Source of the DNA: Schistosoma haematobium
Lineage: Eukaryota; Platyhelminthes; Trematoda; Strigeidida; Schistosomatidae
DNA: 64,000 bases
Assembly: GCF_000699445.3 (NCBI RefSeq)
Contig: NC_067197.1
Coordinates: forward strand, 33,649,809-33,713,808
Reading direction: 5' to 3'
In this document: positions 11,095 to 21,779 of the stretch, piece by piece
Numbering within the stretch: the first letter of the stretch is position 1
Layout of the letters: the number at the start of each line of letters is the position of its first letter
Position numbers and translations under genes: made by a program
Notes under the pieces: model-generated
The model's database searches: none
What the model was told of the DNA's origin: nothing
Seen by the model: the letters and a program-made list of their open reading frames with translations, nothing else

Positions 11095-11695
11095 CAAATA
11101 TATTTATTCGATTAACTTTAAAACACAATATTCATTATTATTATTATATAAAGTGTCCTTTTATCGCTTGTTCAATAACCGAAAAAAGGTTAACTAAATT
11201 TTTTTCAAGAGTTTGATTTGATCTGTAATTACATATTCATGATTGACTAAATCATCATACTTTTATGGTCTACTAATGACCAGATCATAAATATGAATAG
11301 ATTTTAATAGTGAATAACTTCTACCTTATAGAAAAAGAGAAAACAAATATTGACTTTTCTTTTTTCTTTTTCTCCTTTTTTTTGTCATTTACTTATGTGC
11401 ATGAAAATACTTCAATTGAACAACAACAAAAACTGTTTGTTTAATGCAGTGCATATGCATGTTGCATGTTTTACAGTAAAGTTTAAAAACGCTTTCAATC
11501 AGATTTTATTCTAATCTATTAAAGAAAAAAGTAAAGAGCATCAATCATAATATGTGGATTGTAAAATTTCTCAGCTTTGTAATTATACTCTCTTTTGGTA
11601 TTTTAATTGATCAAGGTAATTTTAATTCTTCACTATAACTATTATATTTTCATGTTTAGTTATTAGATTTTGGTTATTTTGTAAAGGAAGACTGG
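11095..11695. other. AT-rich gap
   Basis: Nothing recognised; includes polypyrimidine runs near 11358-11385. Confidence 0.5.
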
Positions 11696-11696
11696 A

Positions 11697-12050
11697 TTGG
11701 ATTAGTTATAAGCAAAGATGGATTGTAGATAGCAGTGGAATACAGGATGTGAGTTTCGTCCTATTTGAGACTCATTAGTTGAATGTATCTGCATCTCAGA
11801 GATGATTTCACTCTGAGATTCAAAACCTAGTACCATTCGTTTCAAACACTATCGCGTCATCCAATTGGCTGGGTTTGAGTCCCGGGGTGAACATCAACTC
11901 TGGGTAGGAGGTACATTTAGATGAAGTGTCCCAAATAGGACGAAATTCACTTCCTGGATTCCACTGGAAGCCACTATCCATCTTTGTTTATAAAATTTTG
12001 TGAATGAAGGCAATATCGAGGCAATCCATACAGAATGTACATAAGAGACT
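11697..12050. mobile_element. SINE family A (SmAlpha-like), inverted pair
   Basis: A minus-strand copy (about 11705-11870) abuts a plus-strand copy (about 11870-12000) near their tRNA-like ends, followed by the SmAlpha tail (GAGGCAATCCATACAGAATG). Both hammerhead cores are mutated: CTAATGA in the first, ATGAAG in the second. Confidence 0.7.
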
Positions 12051-12054
12051 GATT

Positions 12055-12660
12055 AATTACAGTCGTAAACATGGAAAGTTCAAACAAACTACCAAATGAA
12101 TGGGATTCATTGTTAAGATATCAGTATTATTTATACTAATATTACTTTCTGAAAATTTCATTTAAAAAGAATATTTTTTCTTACTAAATAAATTTGATAA
12201 GTCTCCTCAATTTTTTTCCAAAATCCCAGTCGCCACTGATATGTCTTCTCAATTGAACGCTACTTGTTATATCTGGTCGTCATCATCGTCGTGTTTTGCG
12301 GTTAACGAATCTTCACCTATACCAGTCTTTGTGTTCTTACTTTTGCGTCGTGGGAATTGCAGTGGTTCCTTGCTTTACATGTATAAATGATAAGCGATTC
12401 CAACATAACAATCAGCGATGATCAGATATACCAAGTACTGTTCAATCGAGAAGATATATCAGAATCTATTGCCAAATCGACATTTCTACTAGATTAGCAT
12501 ATTTTACCTGATAGGCTGATTATTTAACAATTTATTAGGAATAATTTTAAATAAAGGTTTTTTAAATTTAGACTTATAGATTGTTTTATGTGAAGAAAAA
12601 TCAACACATTTAACTATAAGAAAATCATTGAGTCATGATATTCACAATAAAATAATGTGC
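12055..12660. other. AT-rich gap
   Basis: No recognised feature. Confidence 0.5.
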
Positions 12661-12661
12661 T

Positions 12662-12824
12662 GAGATAGTGGAGAAGATTTGTAGTTCAGGTGGATGATTT
12701 TGATGGAGTTTTGTTGTCTGAGCTGGATCGTTTGGTCGTGGAGCTTTCATCGTCCTTCTGAACGACATCATAATGATGGCGACGACCAAACCATCCAGTT
12801 CAGAGAACAAAACTCCATCAAAAT
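12662..12824. repeat. Foldback element, 43-bp arms
   Basis: Arms 12697-12739 and 12782-12824 are inverted copies (TTTTGATGGAGTTTTGTT... against its complement) around a 42-bp loop, preceded by GAGATAGTGGAGAAGATTTG. The same module recurs at 17300-17421. The loop contains, on the minus strand, a segment resembling a mutated CTGATGA...GAAA hammerhead, so a Penelope-like origin is possible. Confidence 0.7.
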
Positions 12825-12829
12825 AAGCT

Positions 12830-13612
12830 GCTTCCCGAATGAGAGCTAATTATCGTAAATTGATCTGTCAGACATGATAATCAAAAGACAATTTTTCTAC
12901 CATCCATTTAATTTCATCACTTATTCAAATGTATGTGTGAGGGGGATAGTTACAGTAGACATTTTTTGTAATTAGTTTTGGTACCATTTGCATCTTTCAA
13001 CAATTCGTACAATTTGTGTAATTAACATTCTAGCCTGTAAAATTGTCTTTTTAGATAACGTGATCTTTGACAATCCGTTGCGGTTTGTGAACACGAAAAT
13101 AACATGACCCACTGATTTTCGCTCATATATACCCTGCTGCACACATAGAATGATCGTATGTGTGTTGAATGCCTATCCTATTCATTATATGTCTGTAACT
13201 TATTTTTGGTCTGATTAAATTGAATTGGCTGATATGCCTTCTCCGATCTCCTTTGTTTCGCTCTCTTCTCATCGCTTCATTCTCTGTGTTCCTATGATTG
13301 TCTGTTCAGATCAATGATTGTATGAAATATACGTATTTAAACTTCATTCTCGTATTTGACTTATTTAATTCCGTTATTCACTAATGCGATTCAATTTGAT
13401 AAAATATACGAGGATAGTCGACATGTATATTTCGATGACAATCAGTATACAATCCAAATGGAGTCAGATACAGGGCCACTAGATATGCTAGTGGAAGTAT
13501 TAAGTGAAATAAGAAATTTTTCATAATAGTTTGATCAACAGATATTTCACTAAGTAATACATGTTTCATAGATTGATGTATCCTTTTACTTAGATAACGA
13601 CTAATCAAAATA
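12830..13612. other. AT-rich gap, one LTR-like promoter region
   Basis: Around 13125-13135 a TATATATACCC-like TATA motif sits in a moderately GC-richer block (about 13060-13380), which may be a decayed LTR; ends were not found. The 81-residue minus-strand frame at 13381-13626 has no recognisable domain. Confidence 0.35.
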
Positions 13613-13616
13613 TACA

Positions 13617-13681
13617 TTAAAAACACGAAGTTCAGAGATGAGATATCTTTTCAACGAATTTATTATCAAGCTGTACAATCG
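13617..13681 (+). repeat. Isolated copy of a ~62-bp terminal repeat
   Basis: AAAAACACGAAGTTCAG through AAGCTGTACAATCG, matching both ends of the unit at 48454-49391. Only one end is present here. Confidence 0.65.
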
Positions 13682-13794
13682 TATATGTATATGGAAATTT
13701 TTTTGTTTAAGTACTAGTTCTGTGATGTAATGTATTTTTAATCAGAATGTTGATTATCATTATATTCACTTGCTATTGTTTACTTGAATCTTTC

Positions 13795-13990
13795 CATTGA
13801 TGTTTGGGACTGAAATGATCAGTCTATTATTAGCATCTTTGCATTCTGTGCGTATTGTCTCGATATTACCCTAATTCCAAGAGTGAACATCAACTATGAG
13901 ATGCAGGTACATCCAGTTGATGATTCTTAAATAGGACGAAACGCGCGTCTTGGATTCCACTATTAGCCACTATTCATCATTGATTATCAT
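13795..13990 (+). mobile_element. SINE family A (SmAlpha-like) composite
   Basis: Contains the SmAlpha outer region in one orientation joined to the hammerhead region in the other. Ribozyme core reads TTGATGA instead of CTGATGA; GAAA and the CGCGCG stem III remain. A short CAA repeat follows at about 13995-14011. Confidence 0.7.
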
Positions 13991-14224
13991 TATTACAACA
14001 ACAACAACAACAAAATAAACAATCCAGACAATAAACATTATGGCTTAAGTTAGTTTAAGACATAGTGGATCATAATGTAGTCATACTTCTTTAAAAATAT
14101 CATTTATTATATAACAAAACGAATGGATAGATTAACTTGTTGTATCATACTTTAATTTTAAAGTATTAGCCGACTTTTTCTGTGGGTAAGTCTTGATACT
14201 TATTGGTTTGAATAATTTTTCTGG

Positions 14225-14345
14225 TTAGCGTTTTTTTAGCGAGTTAGTTTTCTACGGGATGGGGACGCTAACCCCATGCCCAACCCTCCTACTTTGTCCG
14301 GGCTTGGGACCGGCAGTAGCCCCCGGAGGGACTCCAGGCAGAGTT
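14225..14345 (+). repeat. GC-rich dispersed repeat, also at 26090
   Basis: Shares GTTAGTTTTCTACGGGATGG, GCTAACCCCAT and GGGCTTGGGAC with 26095-26200. Its GC content is far above the background. Probably a fragment of a larger retroelement, not assigned to a family. Confidence 0.65.
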
Positions 14346-14604
14346 TTGATACTTATTGATTATGTGTTTATTTATTAAGGATATTTACACTTAGAGTTTT
14401 GTTGTAAATGTTGTAAATGTATTTACTGTAATATAATGACTTTATTTATTCAACTGAATTAATAAAAACATAAAGGAAATCAATGGTTTTTTAGTTTGAA
14501 TAGTACTTAATATGAAACTAGCTACATAATAGTAATAGGGGTTAGGGAAAATAAAATAGTTTTGAACGATAATGGATCAACAATGAATAAATTATCTGAT
14601 GGGG

Positions 14605-14880
14605 ATTTTGTGGAGATTTTAGTAATTTTCGTTAGTTGAATTCATGAGTCATTTGAAGCGAGACCACGATGAAAAACCTGGAAGCACCGGACGGCCATTT
14701 TGTCCTATTATGGGATTCCTCAGGCGTGCGCATCCATGATCCCGCCCCATGTGCTTCTGAGAAGTCTCATACTAGGACCAAACAGCCATCCATTACTTCT
14801 TAATTATTAATGGCGGTCTAGCTTACATCAATTCATGAATTCAACTGTGAAAATACTACAATCTTCACAAATCTCCATAC
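14605..14880. mobile_element. SINE family B, inverted composite with both termini
   Basis: Starts with the inverted terminus (GGGGATTTTGTGGAGATTTT), runs through a minus-strand hammerhead region, then switches to a plus-strand hammerhead/tail and ends CTTCACAAATCTCC. The tRNA-like part is missing. Terminal inverted repeats of about 30 bp therefore bound the unit. Confidence 0.7.
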
Positions 14881-14884
14881 TGAT

Positions 14885-15430
14885 TATTTTAATCTTAGGG
14901 GGATAATCTCATAATTAACATTTTCTGAATGAAAAGTTTTGTTAATAATATTTCTAAGTTAACGTTATAAATACACTAAAATTACTGTAGTTAATTTATT
15001 GATGATTAGTGGTAAACACATACTGATATACATAGATATTATCAAAGTAATATAACTCAGTAAGTTGGTCATTCATCTGAACTATCTAAAGTAGTCAAGT
15101 TTCAAGGGAAGTTAAATTGACTCACAGTTCCCTGTAGAACCAATAAAAAAATTTATATTATTTAGTTATAACAGTAACACTTATTACGGAAACGTTTGAT
15201 TTTCCAATTGAAGATGGAGTTTTTATGACAAAATACTGTAGTAAGTTATGATCATTATATTTAAAGAATAGATATGAAGTTGGTTTTTTGTCATAAACTA
15301 GTGTCATTTGAAGAATCACTGAAAATTTAAAAAAGTATCAGATAGCTATCATTTAGAACTTTCTGACTTTGCCAAACCATGAGATGAATAGCAACAAAAA
15401 AATCAATATAATCCTAATATTAATTATAGT
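14885..15430. other. AT-rich gap
   Basis: Nothing recognised. Confidence 0.5.
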
Positions 15431-15434
15431 GAGA

Positions 15435-15715
15435 AATATCAGATGGGTTTTGTGGATATTATAGTAATTTCAATGGTTAAGATCATGAGTCAGTTGAAGA
15501 TAGACCACCATGGAAAACCTGGTAGCACTGGACGACCGTTTCGTCCTATCGTGGGACTCCTCAGCAACGCGCATCCATGATCTCACCTCCTACGAGATTC
15601 GAACCCAGGACCTACTGGTTTCGCGCGTGAGCACTTAATCACTAGACCACTGGGCCAGCCGGCATCCAACGGTGTTAATGTCTAACTTCAACTAATTCGC
15701 GAAATTGAGTGGCTT
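15435..15715 (-). mobile_element. SINE family B, young subfamily copy
   Basis: Minus-strand unit with A box, B box (GGTTCGAATCTCG), intact hammerhead and full 3' terminus (complement of GGGTTTTGTGGATATTATAG). It differs at only a few positions from the plus-strand unit at 19560-19805, so both descend from a recent source. Confidence 0.85.
15525..15570 (-). ncRNA. Hammerhead ribozyme, family B, core intact
   Basis: Minus strand: stem I GCGTTG with CAGTGC (two G-U pairs), core CTGAGGA (15564-15558), stem II GTCC/GGAC, GAAA (15542-15539), stem III CGGTCG, then UC and predicted cleavage. Confidence 0.75.
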
Positions 15716-15719
15716 CGTA

Positions 15720-16380
15720 TAGTGAGAAATATTACACATTGATAATAAGTCAGTGTGTGTATGAAGATAAAAAATGGGCGCTTTTAGGATACTGTAACTA
15801 ATTTCAAATCAAGTTGCCAATTAGTAGATCAATTTTTAAATGGAAAATCATACTATAGAAGCATATCAATTAGTGTTCTTTTTTCTACCTAGTAACAAGT
15901 ACTGATTGAAATTTATTCGATTTCGGTAAGAAGCAAAGCTGAAAAAGGTCAGTTCACTTTGTTAATTAAGTGATCTGGTGAATGAACTCTGAAAAGACAA
16001 AGTGAGTTGATTGATCACTTAAACAAGGTGATCAGCACTTTCCAAAGCAATATAATTATTTCTAAAAAAACATTCTCATAACTTTTAACTGGAATATTAT
16101 TTAGCTCTCTGTTTCATCCCATTGAGTAAGTGGTATTGTTTCGATATTTGACACTAATTAATTTTTTGTACCTTAATCTATAAAACTACATTTTACAGTA
16201 AAATTGTTTCTAGTCAAGAATGACTGGATTTACAATTTAAGGTGGTCAACGATAGTTGACAGGAAATATTAACTGACCAACGTAGTAGTTAGAATATGTA
16301 AGTAAAATGTTTCTCCATTCTCAAGGAAACTGATAATCTATTTGGGATTCAAAAATACGATATCCAGCTTCGTAGTGTGA
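15720..16380. other. AT-rich gap
   Basis: Nothing recognised. Confidence 0.5.
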
Positions 16381-16383
16381 TGT

Positions 16384-16515
16384 AACGTCGGGAAATAGAA
16401 GCAGATATGAAAAGGATGAATAACAACTGGAAAGAGCTGGGAAGGATTGCCCAGGACAGGGTTGGATGGAGAAAGCTAGTGAGCGGCCTATGCTCCATCA
16501 CGAGGAGTAACAGGC

Positions 16516-16568
<53 letters not shown>
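16384..16568 (+). mobile_element. RTE-clade non-LTR 3' fragment with long (TAAG)n tail
   Basis: Encodes a close relative of the SR2-like C-terminus ([21 protein letters not shown]). It ends in about thirteen TAAG units (16517-16568), the longest tail in the window, so this insertion is relatively recent or its tail has expanded. Confidence 0.8.
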
Positions 16569-16569
<1 letters not shown>

Positions 16570-16684
16570 GTGATGTAACCACTGAGGCTACAATTGACTT
16601 TTTGTAAGATTGAAATCATCTCCTCCACCGAGTTTGTAGTTATACCTTACTGAAGATTTCCAACTAATATGAAACCTAGATTAA

Positions 16685-16865
16685 GTAGGGTTTCCTGTTG
16701 GCTACATTTAGTCACCTTGCATCGAAATATAGTGCGTGCGATGTTGAGTTTGTTAGGTTAGTGGACACATTACAACTTAATCGATAAAATATGACTAACA
16801 CCAAGGGCTAAACAACCATGACACCTGTCACAATTTATCGACCAATCAACGCAGAATTGAAAATT
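16685..16865 (+). mobile_element. SINE family C, 3' part
   Basis: GGGTTTCCTGTTGGCTAC followed by the family C tail (GACACATTACAACTTAATCG, TATCGACCAATCAACG), homologous to 34090-33935 read on the minus strand. The hammerhead itself is lost upstream. Confidence 0.65.
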
Positions 16866-16869
16866 CTAT

Positions 16870-17285
16870 TTCCTTCAGACAAAATAAAAGACGTATAATG
16901 AATAATATATAAATGCATTAAATATATCGAATCACCTAAACCTATTGCATGCTACAGCTAATACTTAAAAATAAGTTGGTTCAGTTCACTAATCTTAAAT
17001 TGAGCTTTAAAACACCTTATTTCTCTCTGGCCCTTCATTTATGATAGGTCCGTGAATGAGATTACTCCATCAAATTTAATTCATTGGTCTAAAATTTCAC
17101 AACATGGGTGTTTTGTTAGTTAAGCTTCTTTAATCTTGATTACAGGCAACGTGAATATCTGTTATACGGTATGTGGTGTTTTACGAAAGATTCAATAATA
17201 TAGTTTACACTATTATTATTATTATTATTATCCGATTATAAATCTAGAACTGATTAGGCGAATATGATATTACTGTTGGAACAAA
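16870..17285. other. AT-rich gap with (TTA)n
   Basis: A short ATT repeat at 17211-17231; otherwise nothing recognised. Confidence 0.5.
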
Positions 17286-17286
17286 C

Positions 17287-17434
17287 AATGATGGTATTGA
17301 GATGGTGGAGAAGATTTGTAGCTCAGGTGGATGATTTTGGTGGAGTTTTGTTCTCTGAGCTGGATGGTTTTGGTTTTTGCACGACCAAACCATCCAGCTC
17401 AGAGAACAAAACTCCACCAAAAATGATGGTATTG
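17287..17434. mobile_element. Small hairpin insertion with 13-bp direct repeats
   Basis: The direct repeat AATGATGGTATTG occurs at 17287-17299 and 17422-17434 and brackets 122 bp whose core is a perfect 36-bp inverted repeat (17335-17370 and 17387-17422). The module matches the foldback at 12662-12824. It reads as a non-autonomous insertion with target-site duplication; the three reading frames over it are incidental. Confidence 0.75.
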
Positions 17435-17439
17435 TTAAA

Positions 17440-18395
17440 GCCCATGACAAGTTAAATTATGCATTCTCAAGATACAGTACTTCAGTACACGTAGTTATAA
17501 TGCTACAAAGAGTAGATGAGTATAAAAAAAACGTGAAATCTGTAAGGTTTCCTCTAATTGTCTAGTCTTTTAATAAGAGACGATTTAATAAACTGAATGG
17601 TCTGGAAAACATTCATAATCAACAAAATGTAGTTGGTTGGTTAGGTCATGAAATAATAAATGTAACCTAACTCATCAGAAACAGAAAATTCAATTATTTT
17701 AATGAGTTTAACTTCATTATAAATATGATCTATTAGTTGTTATTAAGGTGGACAATTTTCATGGTACCAACAGCTTGATTCACATAAACTTTCAGATAAT
17801 ATTTAATTTGCACTATTTTCACAAATCAAATGAGATCAGTTAATAGATGTTTCATTTTCGATATCCTAGTTACTGAAATCAATGGTGAAATAGAAACACA
17901 TATATACGTCAATTTGGAATTAACGCTCCAAGTTATTTTTTTTGTCAAATTGTTATGACTGGTCATTGATTGTTAGAACTATGTCACCGATTCGTTATGA
18001 CTAGTCATCGCTAATTGTTATGTCGGAATCACTTATACTTGAAACGAAGAACCACTACAATTCCCTCGAGGTGAAATAACAACATAGAATACTGGTACAA
18101 GCAGAGATTTATTCACCCCTAATAAACAAATACTACACTGAATAATCATCATATTGTATTATAAATGGAAGTAATGTTGAACAAGAAGTTACAAAGAGTA
18201 AATGAATGTAATTTTACCTTTTTCATCACGTCATATCACAAAGTTTACAAGGGAACAGTCATTTAAGGGTTTCAAGTGTCTATTTATAGGTAACTCGATA
18301 AAAGTATATCATTTAAGTCACTTTCAAATCTCTTTGTCATAAAGAGTTTGAAAATTTCTCAGTGAAGTTTATTACAACACCAATTGATGGATACT
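17440..18395. other. AT-rich stretch with local tandem similarity
   Basis: 17952-18030 contains a repeated GTTATGACTRGTCAT block (two copies about 45 bp apart), possibly part of a decayed LTR (it starts TGTTATGAC and ATAACA occurs at 18079-18084). Nothing else recognised. Confidence 0.4.
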
Positions 18396-18399
18396 TTAA

Positions 18400-18660
18400 A
18401 GATACTGTGGTGTGTATATGTTAGTTATGAACAGAATGTCTGGCAGCAGAGAGACAAGAGGATCGAACAGTAAAGAATGGAAACAGAATGCAATTTGTAT
18501 GAAAATGCAAGAACAATGAAGTCTGAGTTATTTTGAGACAATTGATGGACATTTTGCAAATTAAACATTTACTATATGATTGTTAGATTTTATTAACAAG
18601 TCCTGTAATTTATGTGCTCAACTATATTTGATTGTTCCCCACTGGTGTTCTGTTCACTAT
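18400..18660 (-). repeat. Unclassified ~290-bp dispersed repeat (copy 3 of 5)
   Basis: Inverted relative to the other four copies; recognisable from TCTGAGTTATTTTGAGACAA and TTTGCAAATTAAACATTTAC read as the complement of the family blocks. Confidence 0.55.
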
Positions 18661-18809
18661 AATACTATCAATCAAATTAATCTCAATTACTAGTTCTACA
18701 ATATAAAATCTTATAAGGAACCTAATTAAGACAGTTTACATCTAAACATCATTTGTCATTTATCTCCATGTTTTCTATACAGAAAAAAACAATCTACCTC
18801 AATACAATG

Positions 18810-19045
18810 GAAGATGGTCGCGCAATTTCGTGGATTGGTAGATGTTAGACACTATCACCATTGGATGCCGGCTCAGTGGTCCAGTAGGTTAGGCGTTCGC
18901 GCGCGAGACTGAAGGTCCTGGGTTTGAATCTCGCAGGGGGTGAGATCGTGGATGCGCACTGTTGAGGAGTCCCACAATAAAACGAAACGACCGGCCAGTG
19001 CTTCCAGGTTTCCAAAGGTGGTCTAACATCAATCGGTTCATGATC
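18810..19045 (+). mobile_element. SINE family B copy
   Basis: A box (GGCTCAGTGGTCCAGTAGGTTAGGCG), B box (GGGTTTGAATC) and hammerhead with core TTGAGGA and broken stem II. Variant tail GTCTAACATCAATCGG. Confidence 0.8.
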
Positions 19046-19049
19046 TCAG

Positions 19050-19520
19050 TCAGAAAAGTTTGAATTTGATGAGTAGATTATAACAACAACAAAAAAAGTA
19101 TTCACTTATTGATCTTTTTATCCAGTTACTTAGTTTAGACATTGCAAATATACATTAATCAAATGTAATGAACTTATAAATATAATCAAGTGGTTAGTAA
19201 CTAATGGATCAACATTTCACATTAGCACAACTACAATATAAAATAATATAAGCACATAGGTGATATGGTAAAGTTCTCTTAACATTATATATATATTTCA
19301 TATTTTAGTGATTACCCACTTGAAAGATCAAGAATGCTGATCAATATGTAATGAATCAATAAAAAGAAAATGTATCCGGAATTAAGACTTTATATGGTTT
19401 TATACATTATGGACGAAATCTAATTATCTGTAACCAGATAATGGTAATAAAAAAATTCCCAAGAAAATTTTCTATAATTTATTCAACTTGTTTGTATATG
19501 TTTGAACAATTCATTAATTA
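19050..19520. other. AT-rich gap
   Basis: Nothing recognised. Confidence 0.5.
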
Positions 19521-19524
19521 ATAT

Positions 19525-19810
19525 CAGATGGGTTTTGTGGATATTATAGTAATATGGTGGTAATGTGACGCTCAGTTTTGTGGATTAGTTGAAGTTAGAC
19601 ATTAACACCGTTGGATGCCGGCTGGCTCAGTGGTCTAGTGGTTAAGTGCTCACGCGCGAAACCAGTAGGTCCTGGGTTCGAATCTCGTAGGAGGTGAGAT
19701 CATGGATGCGCGTTGCTGAGGAGTCCCACGATAGGACGAAACGGTCGTCCAGTGCTACCAGGTTTTCCATGGTGGTCTATCTTCAACTGACTCATGATCT
19801 TAACCACTGA
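19525..19810 (+). mobile_element. SINE family B, young subfamily copy with inverted 5' terminus
   Basis: Begins with TCAGATGGGTTTTGTGGATA, the inverted version of the family 3' end, then the usual head, A box with an extra GGCT, B box (GGGTTCGAATC), intact hammerhead and the GGTGGTCTATCTTCAACTGA tail. Near-identical to the minus-strand copy at 15435-15715. Confidence 0.85.
19710..19755 (+). ncRNA. Hammerhead ribozyme, family B, core intact
   Basis: GCGTTG (19710-19715), CTGAGGA (19716-19722), stem II GTCC/GGAC, GAAA (19738-19741), CGGTCG stem III, cleavage predicted after 19749, CAGTGC (19750-19755). Confidence 0.75.
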
Positions 19811-19869
19811 AATTCATTAATTGTTTCCATATAAATTGTCATTAGAAAGCGTATGTTTTATTGAATAAT

Positions 19870-20215
19870 TAGTTATTATTATTAGCTTTATTCAGCATTA
19901 TTATCTTTGGTACAATGTTGAATTCTTAGTACAAAGTATTACAACGAGTTTCCGTTTCTTATTTCTTGATCGATTCTGACGATAAATATTGAGTGATCAC
20001 CAATTAGATGTTAGAAGTTTAGGAATAGACATCTGAATAATGTATATTCTTTTTGATATATATTGCCAGTAACCACAATGTTTTTGATTAGGCTCTTTTT
20101 TAACTTGTACAGTAAAAAGTAAAGAACTTTTCACAAACGAACTTGAATAGATTGTACAATTAATTGACATAATGATCTGTTGAAATATCTAGATGGCAGG
20201 AACAGGTAGCCAAGA
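19870..20215 (-). repeat. Dispersed repeat D (non-LTR 3'-end-like), copy 1 of 3
   Basis: Minus strand runs from GGCTACCTGTTCCTGCCATC to GAATAAAGCTAATAATAATA, i.e. a polyadenylation-like AATAAA followed by an AAT tail. Homologous to 40855-41250 (minus) and 45165-45620 (plus). The shared tail suggests the 3' end of a retroelement or a retrotransposed mRNA. Confidence 0.65.
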
Positions 20216-20393
20216 TATTCAAGCAGGCCGCCTTATATTGTTGTACATACATGATACAAATATGAAACGATATAACGCACAAAAATATTCACTTTGTAAT
20301 TCTTGTAAATTGTATAAATGAGTGAAATTGAATGTTAATCTATGATATTCAGTTATATATTTAGCTAACCATGAGGAGTTAGCACAAATTAAC

Positions 20394-21560
20394 ATATGCA
20401 CTTCCACGGATTGATACTACATTAGATGCTATGAAAGGCGCTCGCTGGTTCTCGACTCTAGACTTAGCATCAGGGTATTGGCAAGTGGAGGTTCGACCTC
20501 GAGATAGAAAAAAACCGCATTCATAGTACCCAACGGTCTATATGAATTTCAAGTGATGCCCTTCGGGCTAACTAATGCCCCAGGCACCTTCCAACGATTA
20601 ATGCAGACAGTTCTACATGGCCTCGTACCACACAGGTGTTTAATTTTCCTTGATGATATTATTGTGTATGGCAGCACGCCAGAACAGCATAATGTCAATT
20701 TAAGGGCAGTTCTACAACGTATTAAGCAGCACAACTTAAAAATAAAACCATCTAAATGTCGACTCTTACAAAAAGAAGTACTCTTTTTGGGGCATCGGAT
20801 TACGGAAGATGGAGTAGCAACAGATAAGGAAAAAACGAGCGCCATTATTAACTGGCCACAACCGAAATCTGCCGAGGATGTTCGCAGCTTCCTGGGGCTC
20901 GCTTCTTATTACAGACGTTTCGTACGCGATTTTGCATCCCTGGCAGCACCTTTACATCGCCTGACGCATTAAAGACCAAAACGTTTTGTGGACCACAGAA
21001 TGCCAACACTCCGAAGTCATGTCTTGCTGCTTCGCCCATACTGGCTTTTCCGGACACTTTAGCTAAAGCGGGTGAGTTTATACTTGATACAGATGCTAGC
21101 TCATCAGCTATTGGAGCAGTCCTGTCTCAAATAGCACAAGACGGAAAGGAACGGGTCATAGCGTACGCTAGTCGCCGGTTAGATAAAAGAGAGGCACGGT
21201 ATTCTACGACGCGCCGAGAGATGCTAGCTTTGGTAAAAAATTTTGCAACATTTTCGTCACTATCTCCTAGGACGACTATAATGTTTTGAATTAATTGGTT
21301 CATTCAAACACCACAACGACCCTTTCGTGTACGCATAGACCACCGTGCACTACAGTGGCTTTGTTTATTCCGTGAACCAGAAGGTCAGGTAGCGCGCTGG
21401 CAGGAGAGGTTGCAAGAGTTTGATTTTACTTGCGAATACCGACCCGGAAGCCGACACACAAACGCCGATTCTCTATCTCGTATACCTTATTCGCCTGATA
21501 CCATTAGTGCCGTCCTTAGCACAGCCCCCGAGATCGACTGGCCGTCTCTTCATGCATATT
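20394..21560 (+). pseudogene. Ty3/gypsy-type pol relic: reverse transcriptase plus RNase H
   Basis: The reading starts inside the RT at L-P-R-I-D and passes through S-T-L-D-L-A-S-G-Y-W-Q-V, F-G-L-T-N-A-P-G-T-F-Q-R and the catalytic F-L-D-D (about 20650), then L-G-L-A-S-Y-Y-R-R-F. The RNase H part follows in other frames: D-T-D-A-S (about 21090), then I-D-H-R-A-L-Q-W and N-A-D-S-L-S-R near 21465. A frameshift in the A-run near 20512, a stop at about 20972 and an inserted or garbled segment at 21255-21300 separate the frames. No gag, protease, integrase or LTR flanks it. GC content is above the surroundings, consistent with a recent element. Inactive fragment. Confidence 0.88.
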
Positions 21561-21564
21561 TTAT

Positions 21565-21778
21565 GACATTTGATTCGTATCATATAAAAAAATTGTATGT
21601 TTCCTTTTAAAAATTCATCGATCAGAGGTGATAAATAGTCAATGAAATTTCTTCTTACACCTCAGATCCACTTACAAATACACACTATCTGTTATCTTAG
21701 GACACTTTCCGTTACACACCACATGTCTGATACACACTAAAACAAACACTTGCTTTAAACATTGCCATCGTATATTTG
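21565..21778. other. Short gap
   Basis: Nothing recognised. Confidence 0.5.
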
Positions 21779-21779
21779 C

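Noticed and set aside
16349..16582. 77-residue minus-strand ORF with repeated L-T-Y-L
   Set aside because: It is the translation of the TAAG-repeat tail of an RTE fragment.
18890..18930. Possible tRNA genes at the many GGTTCGAATC sites
   Set aside because: The A and B boxes belong to dispersed SINEs; acceptor stems and anticodon arms do not fold as tRNA.
20549..20845. Minus-strand ORF over the gypsy relic
   Set aside because: The plus strand carries the reverse-transcriptase motifs in order; the minus frame is incidental.
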